Assembly: GCA_918026815.1 (NCBI GenBank)
Contig: CAKJVC010000105.1
Span: forward strand, 62,001-126,000
Direction: 5' to 3'
DNA: 64,000 nt
Origin: Chalara sp. BL73
Taxonomy: Eukaryota > Ascomycota > Leotiomycetes > Helotiales
The notes beneath the pieces were generated by a model. It ran no database searches, was not told the DNA's origin, and worked only from the letters and a program-made list of their open reading frames with translations. Below, piece by piece: positions 22,318 through 32,090 of this stretch (position 1 is the first letter of the stretch; each line of letters begins with the position of its first letter). Position numbers and translations under genes: made by a program.

Positions 22318-23235
22318 TCAGCGTTTCCGCGGTATTGGGAGCGTCATGGATACGGCACCGACGCTTATTAACACATTGAGCTCAAAAGGGTTGTCCTTGT
22401 CAGCTGATCGAGTGGAGAGGAGGTCGGGACAGAGGTTGAAGGCGTCGGTCTGGCCGAGGAGATCTCGCCCGAAGATCAAGTCGCAAGGGAGGCCTGGAAG
22501 GACGTGGAAGATGGTGCCGAATGTTGTGGTGTCATCAGAGTGCGAGGATAAGTTGTTCATGGCATCTAGAGAACTGAGAGTCGAAAGGGGTGGGAGTGCA
22601 GTCTCTGGTTTTCTCCAATCAAGGCTCAAATTATAAACGTAGACCTGCCCAATAGTCTCCGCTTCTGTACCATCCCCAATTTGTATGCGTCTTCGAGCTT
22701 CTCGGCGCCGGTCGATTTGAAATCCTTCCCTTTTAGCGCACTTCAGAGACATGAGGTTCAGATCCGATCCAGTGTCTGCTACTGCCTCCAATTCATGTCC
22801 ATTCAACGAACATTTCAGTCGATTGCGGGGTGAGCCTATCCACAAAAGATTCGAGACACTGCTCAGCTCATCAGGGCAGCTCTCAAGCATATGCCGATTC
22901 TTGGTGAGGATCTCGGTCTCTTTTAGAAATGACATCCCAAGAATCAATGGCACTGGGCAGGTTAGGAAGACGTAGAACCAGCGTTTCTTTCGCCTGAGAG
23001 TATTTCCCAACAGTTCCACGGGCACGCGAGCCCTTCCCATTGACCGGACGTACTTACCACTACCCGGCTGAAATTGCTTCAAGTCCTTGGGTCTTTGACG
23101 AATCTCCAAATTGTGTTCTTTGGCAAAAGCTTCGACCATGATATTCTTCTCAGATCCAGAATCTGGAGATTTCAATAGGGATATCTTTAAGAAGACTGTT
23201 AGCCCCTTTAAGAAATGGGCGTACGTCGAAGGCAT
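22318..23235 (-). CDS. Protein with two retropepsin-like aspartic protease domains
   Basis: This 305-residue intron-less frame starts at an ATG. Two copies of a retropepsin-like fold are visible. Domain 1 (about 15-110) has PDSGSEKNIM as its active-site-like loop and ends with CPVPLILGMSFL. Domain 2 (about 130-275) has VADTGSDLNLMS and ends with LPCDLIFGRDLLG. The D-(T/S)-G triplets and the hydrophobic I-L-G pairs are the retropepsin hallmarks. Unlike retroviral or LTR-element proteases, no gag, reverse transcriptase or zinc knuckle is adjacent. Two domains in one chain would allow an intramolecular dimer, as in pepsin or Ddi1-like proteins. The substrate is unknown. The gene overlaps the start of the opposite-strand fragment that follows. 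Confidence 0.7.
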   Translation of the reverse strand: MPSTYAHFLKGLTVFLKISLLKSPDSGSEKNIMVEAFAKEHNLEIRQRPKDLKQFQPGSGKYVRSMGRARVPVELLGNTLRRKKRWFYVFLTCPVPLILGMSFLKETEILTKNRHMLESCPDELSSVSNLLWIGSPRNRLKCSLNGHELEAVADTGSDLNLMSLKCAKREGFQIDRRREARRRIQIGDGTEAETIGQVYVYNLSLDWRKPETALPPLSTLSSLDAMNNLSSHSDDTTTFGTIFHVLPGLPCDLIFGRDLLGQTDAFNLCPDLLSTRSADKDNPFELNVLISVGAVSMTLPIPRKR

Positions 23236-23825
23236 AGCATGTTACTTCAAGGGCGCTGATGATCTCTTTTACTGGCTGAGTGAGTCTTCTACTGCTTCCT
23301 CCAAAATTAACACAGCTGATTTAGTTCAGACAACGAAGACGGCAACAGGGTCAAAGAAATCGCCACAATGCTCGGCCTCATGGTCCTCACCGCGTACGCC
23401 GCCCTCTCCGAACACTCCCTCTTCAAACCTGACTCCGAAGTCAAGAACATCGGAATCATAAGTCTCATCATGTTGGAGTTTGCTCAGGGAGATGGGCAGG
23501 ACTTGGATATCGGATGGGGCTGCGAGATAGTCAGAATGTGCGACGAGGCTAGAATTGACCTGGACATGGAAGTTCGGCAGCAGGTTTCCGTTTCAAAGAA
23601 GGATTTAAAGGGGATGAGGGAGGTGTACAAGAAAAAGAAAGACGGATACCAGGAAGCTGCTGAGATTAAGGGCTGGAAGCCAGAGAATGACATTGGAGGG
23701 AAATGGGAGGAGAAAGAGTGGTTCCGCTGGGATTGGAAGCTTGAGGTAAGTTGCCTTCTATCGTCGTTCCGAAATGAGCTGATCATCTGCGTAGTACAAA
23801 GAGTTCCAGAAGACCCATAAGGGGG
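23236..23825 (+). pseudogene. Conserved hypothetical gene fragment, 5' truncated
   Basis: A spliced open frame is visible. GADDLFYWL is joined by a 50-nt intron (23280-23329, acceptor TTCAG) to NNEDGNRVKEIATMLGL. It then continues open to WFRWDWKLE, with another intron (donor at about 23746, GTAAGT) leading to YKEFQKTHKGG. The consistent intron phases suggest a real former gene. I do not recognise the family. The 5' end is lost against the opposite-strand retropepsin gene and the 3' end abuts the casein-kinase-like pseudogene. Confidence 0.45.
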
Positions 23826-23831
23826 GAAGTC

Positions 23832-26166
23832 ACCATGACTTTTGTCCACTGCAGCGGAACCACGGAACACTACAAATATATTGTTCTGGATCTCCTCGGA
23901 CCTTCCCTGGAGGATATGTTCAAATTTTGTGATCGAAAGTTCACCCTGAAGATGATCAGTGTATACACAAGTTACTCTAATTACTCTAATAAAATTTAAG
24001 TTACTTTAATTAGATTATATTAGATTAAAGTAACCAATTTTTTATTAGAGTTAGATTAGAGTTAGAGTAACACTTAACATTACTTTAATTTTACTCTAAT
24101 TTTATAATTACTTATGTCTAAGTTATAATTTGTTTAAGTATAAGCGTAATATAGTTATATAACAGCGACTATTTACAATACTATTAGAAGTTTACAGATT
24201 TTTTTTAGAAAGTTCGAAGTTTTATTAAGCCGAAGTTCGGAAATAGAAGTTTATCCGTGCCGAAACTCGCTAATTTAAAAACACTAGTCTTAATGCGGCA
24301 TGTATCGAGCCGGAAAATTAATAATCCGGTATCACGTGTCGTTACTCTAGTTACTCTAATAAAATTTAAGTAATCAAATTAAATTAAAGTTAGATTAGAG
24401 TAATAGCTTTTTTATTAGATTAGAGTTAGAGTAATATTACTTACTCTAGAGTAATTACTCTAATTGTATACACTGAAGATGATCCTCCTCATCGCCGATC
24501 AAGCTCTTTCCCGGATTGGGTATATACATTCCCAGTCCTGTGCCCATCGGGATGTCAAGGCCGAGAACTTGGTCATGGGCTTAGGCACGTTCAGTAATCT
24601 GCTGCATCTCATCAATATTGGTTCCGCCAAGTGCCCAGACGCACATTTGAACGCCGGTAATGTGCCATCCAAACCCCTACTATCCGTTAGTGCTGACTTG
24701 TCACAGATGCAGCATTTCGCGATGATTTAACCTCGCTTGGATACGTACTTCTCCACTTCGCCTGGCCTGAGCTCTCCTGGGAGGATCTAAAATCCAAACC
24801 TACCGAATATCTTTGTCATCGCTTGCCCAAAGAATTTGCTACTTATTTCAACTGTATTCGTAACCTTCGTTCCGATGAAACGCCATGCTACTCTTCCCTC
24901 CGGAAGATCTTCGATGATCTCTTTCGCCGTATGCGCTTCAAGAAGGACTACGTTTTCGATTGGACTATACGCAAGTACCAGAAGTTGGCTGAGAAAGCCA
25001 AGGCCATTGCAAAACCTGAAGCTCCTACATCAGGAGAGGATTCTTCGGATGTTGAGGACAAATTTCCCAACTCGGAGGACGATGACACTACGGATATAGA
25101 GGACGAATTTTCTGATTTTGGGGATGAATCTGCCATTCGAGAAGTGACGCCAAGCACCGACATTGGTCCGCAGAATACCTGCGACATTGCACCTCAACTA
25201 GAATCGCGACCTCTCTCTCACGATCAACTGGTGGCTGAAGTGACAGGCATATATGCAGGACTATTCATGGTCGAGAATAAATGCATCGAGGTCGACAAAA
25301 AGCACGGTAAACCAAGACAAGCGAGTTCGGGAGGTCATCCAAAACTATCCGGTTGTCAATGTCTGGCATTGATCGACCTGCATCGTACCCAACTCTCTGA
25401 GATTCATTGTATCATCGTAGCATCTCAGAATCCTGCTGGGAACCCCTCTTTGCATGAATTCGCATCGCAACGAAAGTTGCCTACTAGAATGTTTCGTCAT
25501 GGTATTCAACCATTGCTGGACCTTCTCCGGGATCATTTTCCAGAATCGCGTTCCAATTTTCTATCTTTCCTCCGTCTTTCATATTCGGTAGCGGCTTTGT
25601 TTTACGAGACAGCTCCCAAACTTAAGGCTACATGGATTGAATGCCTTTACGAACTCGCCCGGGTTTTCAAGGATGTCGACACTGAAGGTGGAGCGGTTTG
25701 GGAAAAGCAGATTCAGTATTGGGAATCTCTACGCGATCCGGCTGTAATGGGCATTCTTCAAGCCGACTTATGTGATGTTATGTTGCCCAACGCATTCCCG
25801 GTCTCCACTGCTAAGCCTTGTCGTATTGAAAGTGACAAGAGTCTTTTGCAAGAAAAGGATGTCGTTTCGCACTATCTTTCTGAGAAGTCGTTGAAATTGT
25901 CTATGCGTCAGTTCACCCAAAAATCGTCTGATAAATTGGGTCACTCGCCAGTTGCGACTTGTCGAGATATGTTCTTTGTTGCAGCTGCGTCCTTCATTAG
26001 TTCGTCCTATATATTTCGACATGAAGCCCAAGTAAGTAGGCTTTTCAGCAATCAATATGGATGCTTTGGCTAACACATTGGTAAGGGCATCACTTGGTGG
26101 GGTTCTGGGCTTCAAGCTTGGTCTTTCGATTCTATCTATTCCAATTTTATTGACCAATTTGCAGGC
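23832..26166 (+). pseudogene. Casein-kinase-1-like protein with long C-terminal domain, interrupted
   Basis: Kinase pieces in order are LDLLGPSLEDMFKFCDRKF (23880-23950), then after a 517-bp insertion ILLIADQALSRIGYIHS and HRDVKAENLVMGLG, an intron (about 24657-24707), and DDLTSLGYVLLHF to YVFDWTIRKY. These are casein-kinase-1 subdomains V to XI. The DFG motif reads NIG, so the metal-binding Asp is missing. The N-lobe is absent. After an acidic linker comes a helical region (about 25440-25790) with HEFASQRKLP, LLYETAP-like and WIECLYELAR motifs, resembling Est1/Smg-type helical domains. Intron 26032-26085 (branch GCTAACA) leads to a Trp-rich segment that is cut off by a retrotransposon at about 26166. 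Confidence 0.75.
23958..24474. mobile_element. MITE with 10-bp target duplication (Mutator-like)
   Basis: The 517-bp element starts AGTGTATACAC and ends GTATACACT. It is flanked on both sides by GAAGATGATC (23948-23957 and 24475-24484). It has subterminal runs of TTACTCTAAT and is very AT-rich inside, with no coding potential. A 9-11 bp duplication is the mark of Mutator-like elements, so that class is inferred. It sits inside the kinase exon; removing it with one duplication copy restores the reading frame from KFTLKM to ILLIADQ. Confidence 0.85.
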
Positions 26167-26845
26167 ACTGGGGTATCGACAAAACAAAAGAGCTATTAGA
26201 ACGGAAGTTCTATTAGCCAGGGCTGTTACAGGATATCAAAGACTATGTGATTAGCTGCCCTACATGTCAAAATATTGCGATCCCTCGCCACAAGCCTTAT
26301 GGAAAATTACAGCCACTGCCCGTGCCGGAAGGGCCATGGCAAGAAGTCTCTCTTGACTTTATTACTCAACTGCCAGAATCCTATATAGGAACAAAAGCAT
26401 ACGACGCTATTCTAGTGATTGTGGACCGCTACACTAAAATGGCAAAATTCATTCCTACAACAACCAATGTCACTGCGCCAGAATTTGCTGCGATATTCCA
26501 CGAAAATATTGAACTAAAGTATGGATCCCCAAAAGGAATAGTTTCTGACCGGGACACCAGGATTACTTCAAAATTCTGGGCTGAAGTTTGCGCTTATTCT
26601 CTCATCAAAAGACCAATGAGTACAGCTTTTCATCCTCAGACAGATGGCCAGACGGAAATCCTAAATCGAATTCTTGAAAACTATCTTCGGTGTTATACTG
26701 ATCTAGAGCAAATGAATTGGGCAAAACTACTTTCCAGCGCTGAATTCGCATACAATAATAGCCGCAGCTCAAGCACCAAAATCACTCCTTTCATGGCATT
26801 GTATGGCTATAACCCAGAGCTCAGGATCGACATAAGTGCTGAGCC
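26167..26845 (+). mobile_element. Chromovirus-type Gypsy integrase fragment
   Basis: This is an integrase fragment of a Ty3/Gypsy retrotransposon. It opens in the zinc-binding part (HWGIDKTKELLE, CPTCQN), frameshifted near 26245, and continues through the catalytic core. The core has DFITQLP, VDRYTKMAKF, GIVSDRDTRIT (Asp) and FHPQTDGQTE (Glu). It ends near YGYNPELRID. Gag, protease, reverse transcriptase and LTRs are absent. The matching downstream part, integrase tail plus chromodomain, occurs alone at 40885-41370 on the same strand. Confidence 0.88.
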
Positions 26846-27300
26846 GTTTGCTTCTTGAAAATAGCAATAATGACTCTGCACCAGCTCCAAAGGACTTGAT
26901 TAGGGAAGAAGGACTGGTATGGAATGAGAATATATCAGCTATTCAATGGGAGACCCCTAGAAAAGCTAGAGATGTGCGTTTACAAGCCGATATAATTACT
27001 CGATTAGGAGAGACCGATCTCCCAACTCGTCGCCAGCTTTTTAAGAAGCTTGCGAAAGGCTGGGATGAGAAAGACTACGCTTTAGCCCAAGCAGAGCTTC
27101 GAATAAAACAATTGGAAGCTAGAATAGAAGGGTCCCAGCCTAAGAAAAGACGGAAAGTTAGAGTAAGCCCGAATTCGCAGTTTGCAAGCGTCCGGGCCAT
27201 TAAAGTAGCCCAAATAGAAGCTGGGGATAGAAATTGAGGAAGGAGACTCTGATTCATCTGTAAATACTGAGGCTACGGGCGATTGTATAGAAGTTCAAGG
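26846..27300 (+). mobile_element. pogo-family transposase, C-terminal fragment
   Basis: The open frame (to 27237) shows WNENISAIQWETPRK, a helical TRRQLFKKLAKGWDEKDY segment, a coiled coil (LAQAELRIKQLEARI) and a basic tail RKVRVSPNSQFASVRAI. This arrangement is typical of the tail of fungal pogo/Fot1 transposases after the DDE domain. The DDE domain is missing; the sequence is joined directly to the Gypsy fragment. No terminal repeat is identified. Confidence 0.6.
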
Positions 27301-27664
27301 GTTGTAGAGATATTAGGCTTTGAAGTGGGTGGGAGGGAGCTAAGCGAGGTGGCCGAAAGGCAGGGGTGGGGACTTACGACTTACTAAGGGCCTGTTCGGC
27401 AGCGGCCTGAGCCGATAATCTGGGATAATCTCAGGCGCGCGCCGAACGCAGCACAATAATCGCAATAATCCAGATTATCTTTGCGATAATCTACCATACA
27501 AATAGAAGACAGAGGTTTTTTCAGATTATCATCAATTCACAGTAATCCGGATTATGCGCTAGTAACCCCACTTATCCCACCCCCTTTGTAGTCGGTATTT
27601 TTGCGAAGTGATTTCTACTACTACTACCCATCACCACTTACTGAACACCACTGCGCCTACCGCT

Positions 27665-28877
27665 ATGGATTCCTTTGACTTTGACGTGTTGGATATTATT
27701 CCAATTATTGCCATTGGGGCGGTAGAAGAGGAGCTAGAGCGGGGTAAATCGAGGCTCCCGAGGAGTACTGGAGTAAAAGGTGGGGACTATATGCGAGAGC
27801 TACTCAACTGCGGTAACGACAAGAGGATATATGAAATTTTACGTATGCGGGAGGGCACTTTTCTCTCCCTCTGTACGGCCCTACGGAAGCACTTAAAGGA
27901 CTCCTATCATATAAAAATTGAGGAGCAAGTAGGCATGTTTCTATGGACTATAAACTACTCTGCCTCAAATGGTGTAGTAGCAGAAAGATTCCAGCACTCT
28001 AAATCAACAGTCAGCCAGTACGTTCTGCTCCTTCTCTTGTATATTATACTAATATATTAGCTACTTTCATGAGGTTCTCCAAGCTATTCTTCAGCTCTAC
28101 GACAAATTAGTTGCACTCCCTGTAGCCGATACCCCCCTCTCTTTACGCATCGCCGACGACGCTAAATATAGGACCTTCTTTACAGACTGCGTTGGAGCCC
28201 TAGATGGCACCCATATCGACATGCACGTTCACATGAAGGATCAGCCAAGGTATCGAAATAGGAAGGGGCACATATCTACAAATGTACTGGCCGCCTGTAG
28301 TTTTGAGATGAAGTTCTCTTACATACTAGCTGGATGGGAGGGCTCTGCCCATGACGGAGCTGTATGGAGGGATGCCCACTATAAGAAGGGCTTTATTACC
28401 CCGCCAGGGAAGTATTGGCTAGGAGATGCAGGGTACCCAAACACAGACACAATTCTAGTCAGTGCTCCTAATAGTGTGCACTGTCACACTAATAGTGTGA
28501 AACATTGGCACCATTGAATTGAGCACGTACATTTATGCGGTACGTGCACATTAGTTACTCTAGCAACAAGATTGTAACTGTAGCAATAAGATAATCGCCC
28601 TAGTAACATTCCGTCAACATTTCTCTGTTTCACACTATTAGTGTGACAGTGCACACTATTAGGAGCACTGATTCTAGTGCCATACCGAAGTACTAAATAT
28701 CATCTAAAGGAGCAACAATTAGCAGGGAGGAAGCCAGAGAACTCAAAAGAGCTGTTTAACCTACGGCATTCCTCTTTACGAAACGTGATTGAGCGAATAT
28801 TTGGGGTTATTAAGAGGAAGTATCAGATTTTACGCACCCCTTCCGAGTACTCTATTGCCACTCAGAATAGGATTATA
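27665..28877 (+). pseudogene. Harbinger-type DDE transposase, interrupted and truncated
   Basis: Exon 1 starts at ATG 27665 and ends at a donor near 28017. A 43-nt intron (28018-28060) leads to YFHEVLQAILQLYDKL. The DDE_Tnp_4 residues are visible: GALDGTHID (Asp), WLGDAGYPN (Asp) and VIERIFGVIKRKY (Glu, after the insertion). A 211-bp MITE splits the gene between DTILV and PYRS; excising it with one duplication copy restores the frame. The C-terminus is cut at 28877 by a pogo element. Confidence 0.85.
28460..28670. mobile_element. hAT-type MITE with 8-bp target duplication
   Basis: The 211-bp element has long inverted repeats, CAGTGCTCCTAATAGTGTGC at the left and its complement at the right, extending inward about 44 bases. 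The target duplication is ATTCTAGT (28452-28459 and 28671-28678). The 8-bp duplication and CAGTG ends are hAT features. There is no coding capacity. Confidence 0.92.
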
Positions 28878-31390
28878 CAGTCGAAACTGTTTATATGAAA
28901 ACTCCTTATATGAAAAACCTCTAGATATGGGAATGAAGGCCTGGAACGGTCGATTTTATAGTGGGTAGATGGGAAAACCTCTTTAAAAGCATATGGGAAT
29001 GAAATACAAGCTTTTTTGGTGCATTCCCATATAAGAATGTGGTGAGGCCTAAGTTCCTGTTCCCAGTTTAGTTATTATATGATTGTTAACACCCCTTAAT
29101 TGAACCAAAATACCTTTGTTTTGACCTTTTCTAAGCTTCGTTATGCCTTATCGACGAGCTAGAGAACCAATTATCCCAGGTGTACCAATCGCAGCACAGC
29201 CTAGAAGTCGAAAAAAGCGTTATAATCCTACGAACGAGGAGAAATATCGTTTACGCCAGTGGTATTTTGACTCTAATTACTTAGGTAGCGGACCGAAAGG
29301 CTCTAAAACCCTTAAAGATTGTGCTTTGTGGTGGCATAAAACATATGGCTCGTATTTACCCTCAACTAATGCTTCTCGATATATATCTTCCAAATATAGC
29401 TTCCTTGATGATTCAACTATAAAAGCCAGGCACTTGAGAGCTCGAAAACGGTCTGGCAAATGGCCTTTATTAAAGACTTGTTTATATGAGTGGCAGCAAA
29501 AGTTCGAAGTTGCGGGAGGTCATTTAACTGGCGATATTTTAAGGCTGAAAGCTACCGAATTTTGGGAGAAATTAGTCGAATTTGAAGGTAAGAACCTAGT
29601 CCGAAGTCAGTAAATTTTCAGTAACAATTTTTTAGGAAAAGTTTGCCCGGAGTGGACAAATGGTTAGCTAGAAGGTTTCAAAGAGCGGCATGGAATCAAA
29701 CAATATAGTCGACATGGCGAAGCTGCCTTTGCGGATCGATCTGCCGAAACACAGCGTAAAATGGAAGATATTCGGCGTGTCTGCGAAAACTATTCAGCTC
29801 AGGATGTTTACAATACTGACGAAACCTCGTATTACTGGAAAGCTTCACTTAAACGGTCTTTAGCTACGTCAGCCAGCTCTGGGAGAAAACAAGACAAAAA
29901 TCGTATTTTTAGCCTTCTTACTTGCAACGCTGACGGGTCAGACAAGCTTCCTTTGTGATTTATAGGCAAATCTAAGAAGCCGCGATGCTTTAAAACTGGC
30001 CGAATAAAAGATCTTCGAACTATCGGAGCTGTGTGGCGGTACAACAGAAAGGCTTGGATGAATAGCGAGATTTTTGAAGAATTCTTGCTGGATTTTGACA
30101 AGAGAATGAAAGGCAGGTCAGTCCTTCTTTTAATTGATAATTTTAGCGCACATGAGCTTGCTGTCAAAAAGTTGCAAAATGAAAAGTTGTTGCAAAACAC
30201 TAAAGTGATGTGGTGAGTGATATAATATCGAGAGGTAGTTTGTATCACATGACTGACTTTTTGGATATTAAAGCTCCCTCTTAACGCAACTTCTCTTCAT
30301 CAACCTCTCGATCAAGGTATTATACAATGCTTCAAATCGCATGTACGATCATACTGGGTTCGATTTATGGTTCAGAACTTTGACGCAGGCTTCGAGTTTG
30401 TTCATCAAATGGACGTTTTGAAGGCGATTCGATGGTGTGTATCAGCCTGGGAGAATGATGTTACACAAGGAACAATACAAAACTGTTGGGCACGTTCTCA
30501 GTGCTACGATTTTGGCCAATATCCTCGAGCAGATCTTGATACAATAGTGGTAGACGTTGGGGATCGGTGGAAAGAAGCAGAGGGCCCAATTACGCATATA
30601 AAAGAGGCATTTCAGGATCTTCAAAACCGGGGAGCGATCAATCAAGTCGACAATATTAAAGCGTTTATAGCACCTACGAATGAAGAGGTATATGATCAGC
30701 CTGACGTCGATCTAGTTCAACAAATCGCGGACGCTTACAATCCTGAAGTAGAGGAAGAGTCAAGTGATGAAGAGGAGCTTGTGCCAGCAATTACTCCGTA
30801 GGAAGCTTTACGCTGTCTTCAGCAGTTGAAGCGTTACGAAGAGCAACAAGAGTACGACTCTAGTAGAAAGGAGCTTCAACAAATGCTTCGAGGCTATGAG
30901 AGAGAGTTGCTGAATTGTCAATTCAGGTGGAAAAGTTCAAAACAAATGGATCTACGGTATTATTTTTCTAAGCCAGGTTTTCAGGAAGACTGATGATATC
31001 TACGGGACTTGAATTGTAAGGTCGCAGACGATTTTGGTGTATATATCACTAGAGAATGTGTTTGAATAGAAAGAGTCACGTGGCCTTCAGAGAGTATAGG
31101 GAAACGAGTATCAATTGCTGAAGGTTATAGAACTCAAACTACAGGAGAGAATCCTTCTACTTATAGGCATGATATCCACATGTCAACACACTGATGCCTA
31201 CAGGTGCCTACAAGTGCCTACAGGTGCCTACAATAGACTTTAGGCATGGTCCTTAGACCTAACCTGTTCAACAGAATGCTTCTAGAATACAGTATAATCT
31301 TGCTTACATAAGACCTCTTTACATGGAAAACCCCTATATATGGGAGTCAGGACTTGGAACCAAGCGTTCCCATATAAACAGTTTCGACTG
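28878..31390 (+). mobile_element. Full-length pogo-family element
   Basis: Inverted repeats start CAGTCGAAACTGTTTATATG at 28878 and end in the complement at 31390. Both are flanked by TA (28876-28877 and 31391-31392). The 2.5-kb element contains one decayed transposase gene. A short tandem of GTGCCTACAG units lies at about 31192-31232. It is inserted in, or joined to, the 3' part of the Harbinger transposase. Confidence 0.88.
29143..30993 (+). pseudogene. pogo-type DDE transposase with three in-frame stops
   Basis: The N-terminus has a helix-turn-helix/CENP-B DNA-binding region (NEEKYRLRQWYFDSN). DDE motifs follow: YNTDETSYYWK (Asp) and LLLIDNFSAHEL (Asp). Introns lie near 29591-29636 and 30214-30272. 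In-frame stops are TAG 29665-29667 and TGA 29956-29958, each where Trp is expected, and TAG at about 30799. The tail (30800-30993) ends SSKQMDLRYYFSKP, which fits a PCNA-interacting box (QxxLxxYF). The TGG to TAG/TGA pattern is what C-to-T mutation on the opposite strand gives. Confidence 0.82.
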
Positions 31391-31449
31391 TACTCTAAAT
31401 CTAATCTAATCTAATAAAATTTTCGATACTCCAATTTAATCTAACGTAT

Positions 31450-31867
31450 TCCACAAGCGAGCGGTCCACCCAAGCGAGCGGTCCACCTTAGCTATACCTA
31501 GCCACTTCAACTACAGATATTTCTACAACGCCTTAAGAAATTTAATTCTAATCAAAAATAATTAATCTACAATGTCTCGACGACCTAGGGAACATGTTGT
31601 AATGCGATGTCCTGGCTCGCGACAGCGTCCACATCGCCTTTGACGTCCCGCAGTCGCATTTGAACTATTACTACTTTGACGCATATCCTCCAAAATGTGG
31701 GTATTAATGTCCGATTGATCAATTAAATTTAGGCCATCTTGAACTATAAGAGACCCTCGCTGCTGAATTCGCTTTTTTTGGCGATGTTTTCGCTGTGTTA
31801 CAAGTTCGTTAGCCTTGCGAAGAGCAGCATTTTCCGCCTGAAGAATCGCGAGCTGATGAGCTTTCGT
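31450..31867 (-). mobile_element. pogo-family tail with zinc knuckle, fragment
   Basis: On the minus strand an open frame runs through AHQLAILQAENAALRKANE (coiled coil), a basic KHRQKKRIQQRG and CGRCREPGHRITTC, a CCHC zinc knuckle, to a stop at 31562. This is the C-terminal arrangement of a group of fungal pogo transposases. Beyond the stop is a direct repeat of AAGCGAGCGGTCCACC (about 31453-31487), which may be part of the element end. Upstream it is fused to a LINE fragment. Confidence 0.6.
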
Positions 31868-32090
31868 AGCCCTCGCTGCAAACCGCTCGCTCACTGTACA
31901 TATGCTAGCCTCGGCTTCTGCAACTGCGGTGGCGACGGTTCGGAAAGCTCCTGTGACGGCCTGTGCTCCGATTCTTTGTATTCGATTCATTAAGGCCATG
32001 CCCTTGTGTCCGCAAGCATACATCCACACATTTGAAGCGTAGTCCACGACTGGCGCTACCGTCGCTCCAAACAACTGCCTTGCAGTGACG
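31868..32090 (-). mobile_element. Tad/I-like LINE ORF2 fragment
   Basis: The minus strand encodes TARQLFGATVAPVVDYASNVW and RIQRIGAQAVTGAFRTVATAVAE. This is the segment between the reverse transcriptase and RNase H of Tad-like fungal LINEs. It is sandwiched between a hAT fragment and a pogo fragment in one continuous open frame. That frame is chance fusion rather than a designed protein. Confidence 0.75.

Larger units (their letters stand above)
27387..28877 (+). mobile_element. PIF/Harbinger element, 3' end lost
   Basis: The 5' terminus GGGCCTGTTCGGCAGCGG at 27387 is typical of PIF/Harbinger ends. It is followed by AATCC/AATC-rich subterminal sequence and the transposase gene. The 3' end is missing: a pogo element starts at 28878, and the sequence beyond that element does not resume the Harbinger frame. 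Confidence 0.75.
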
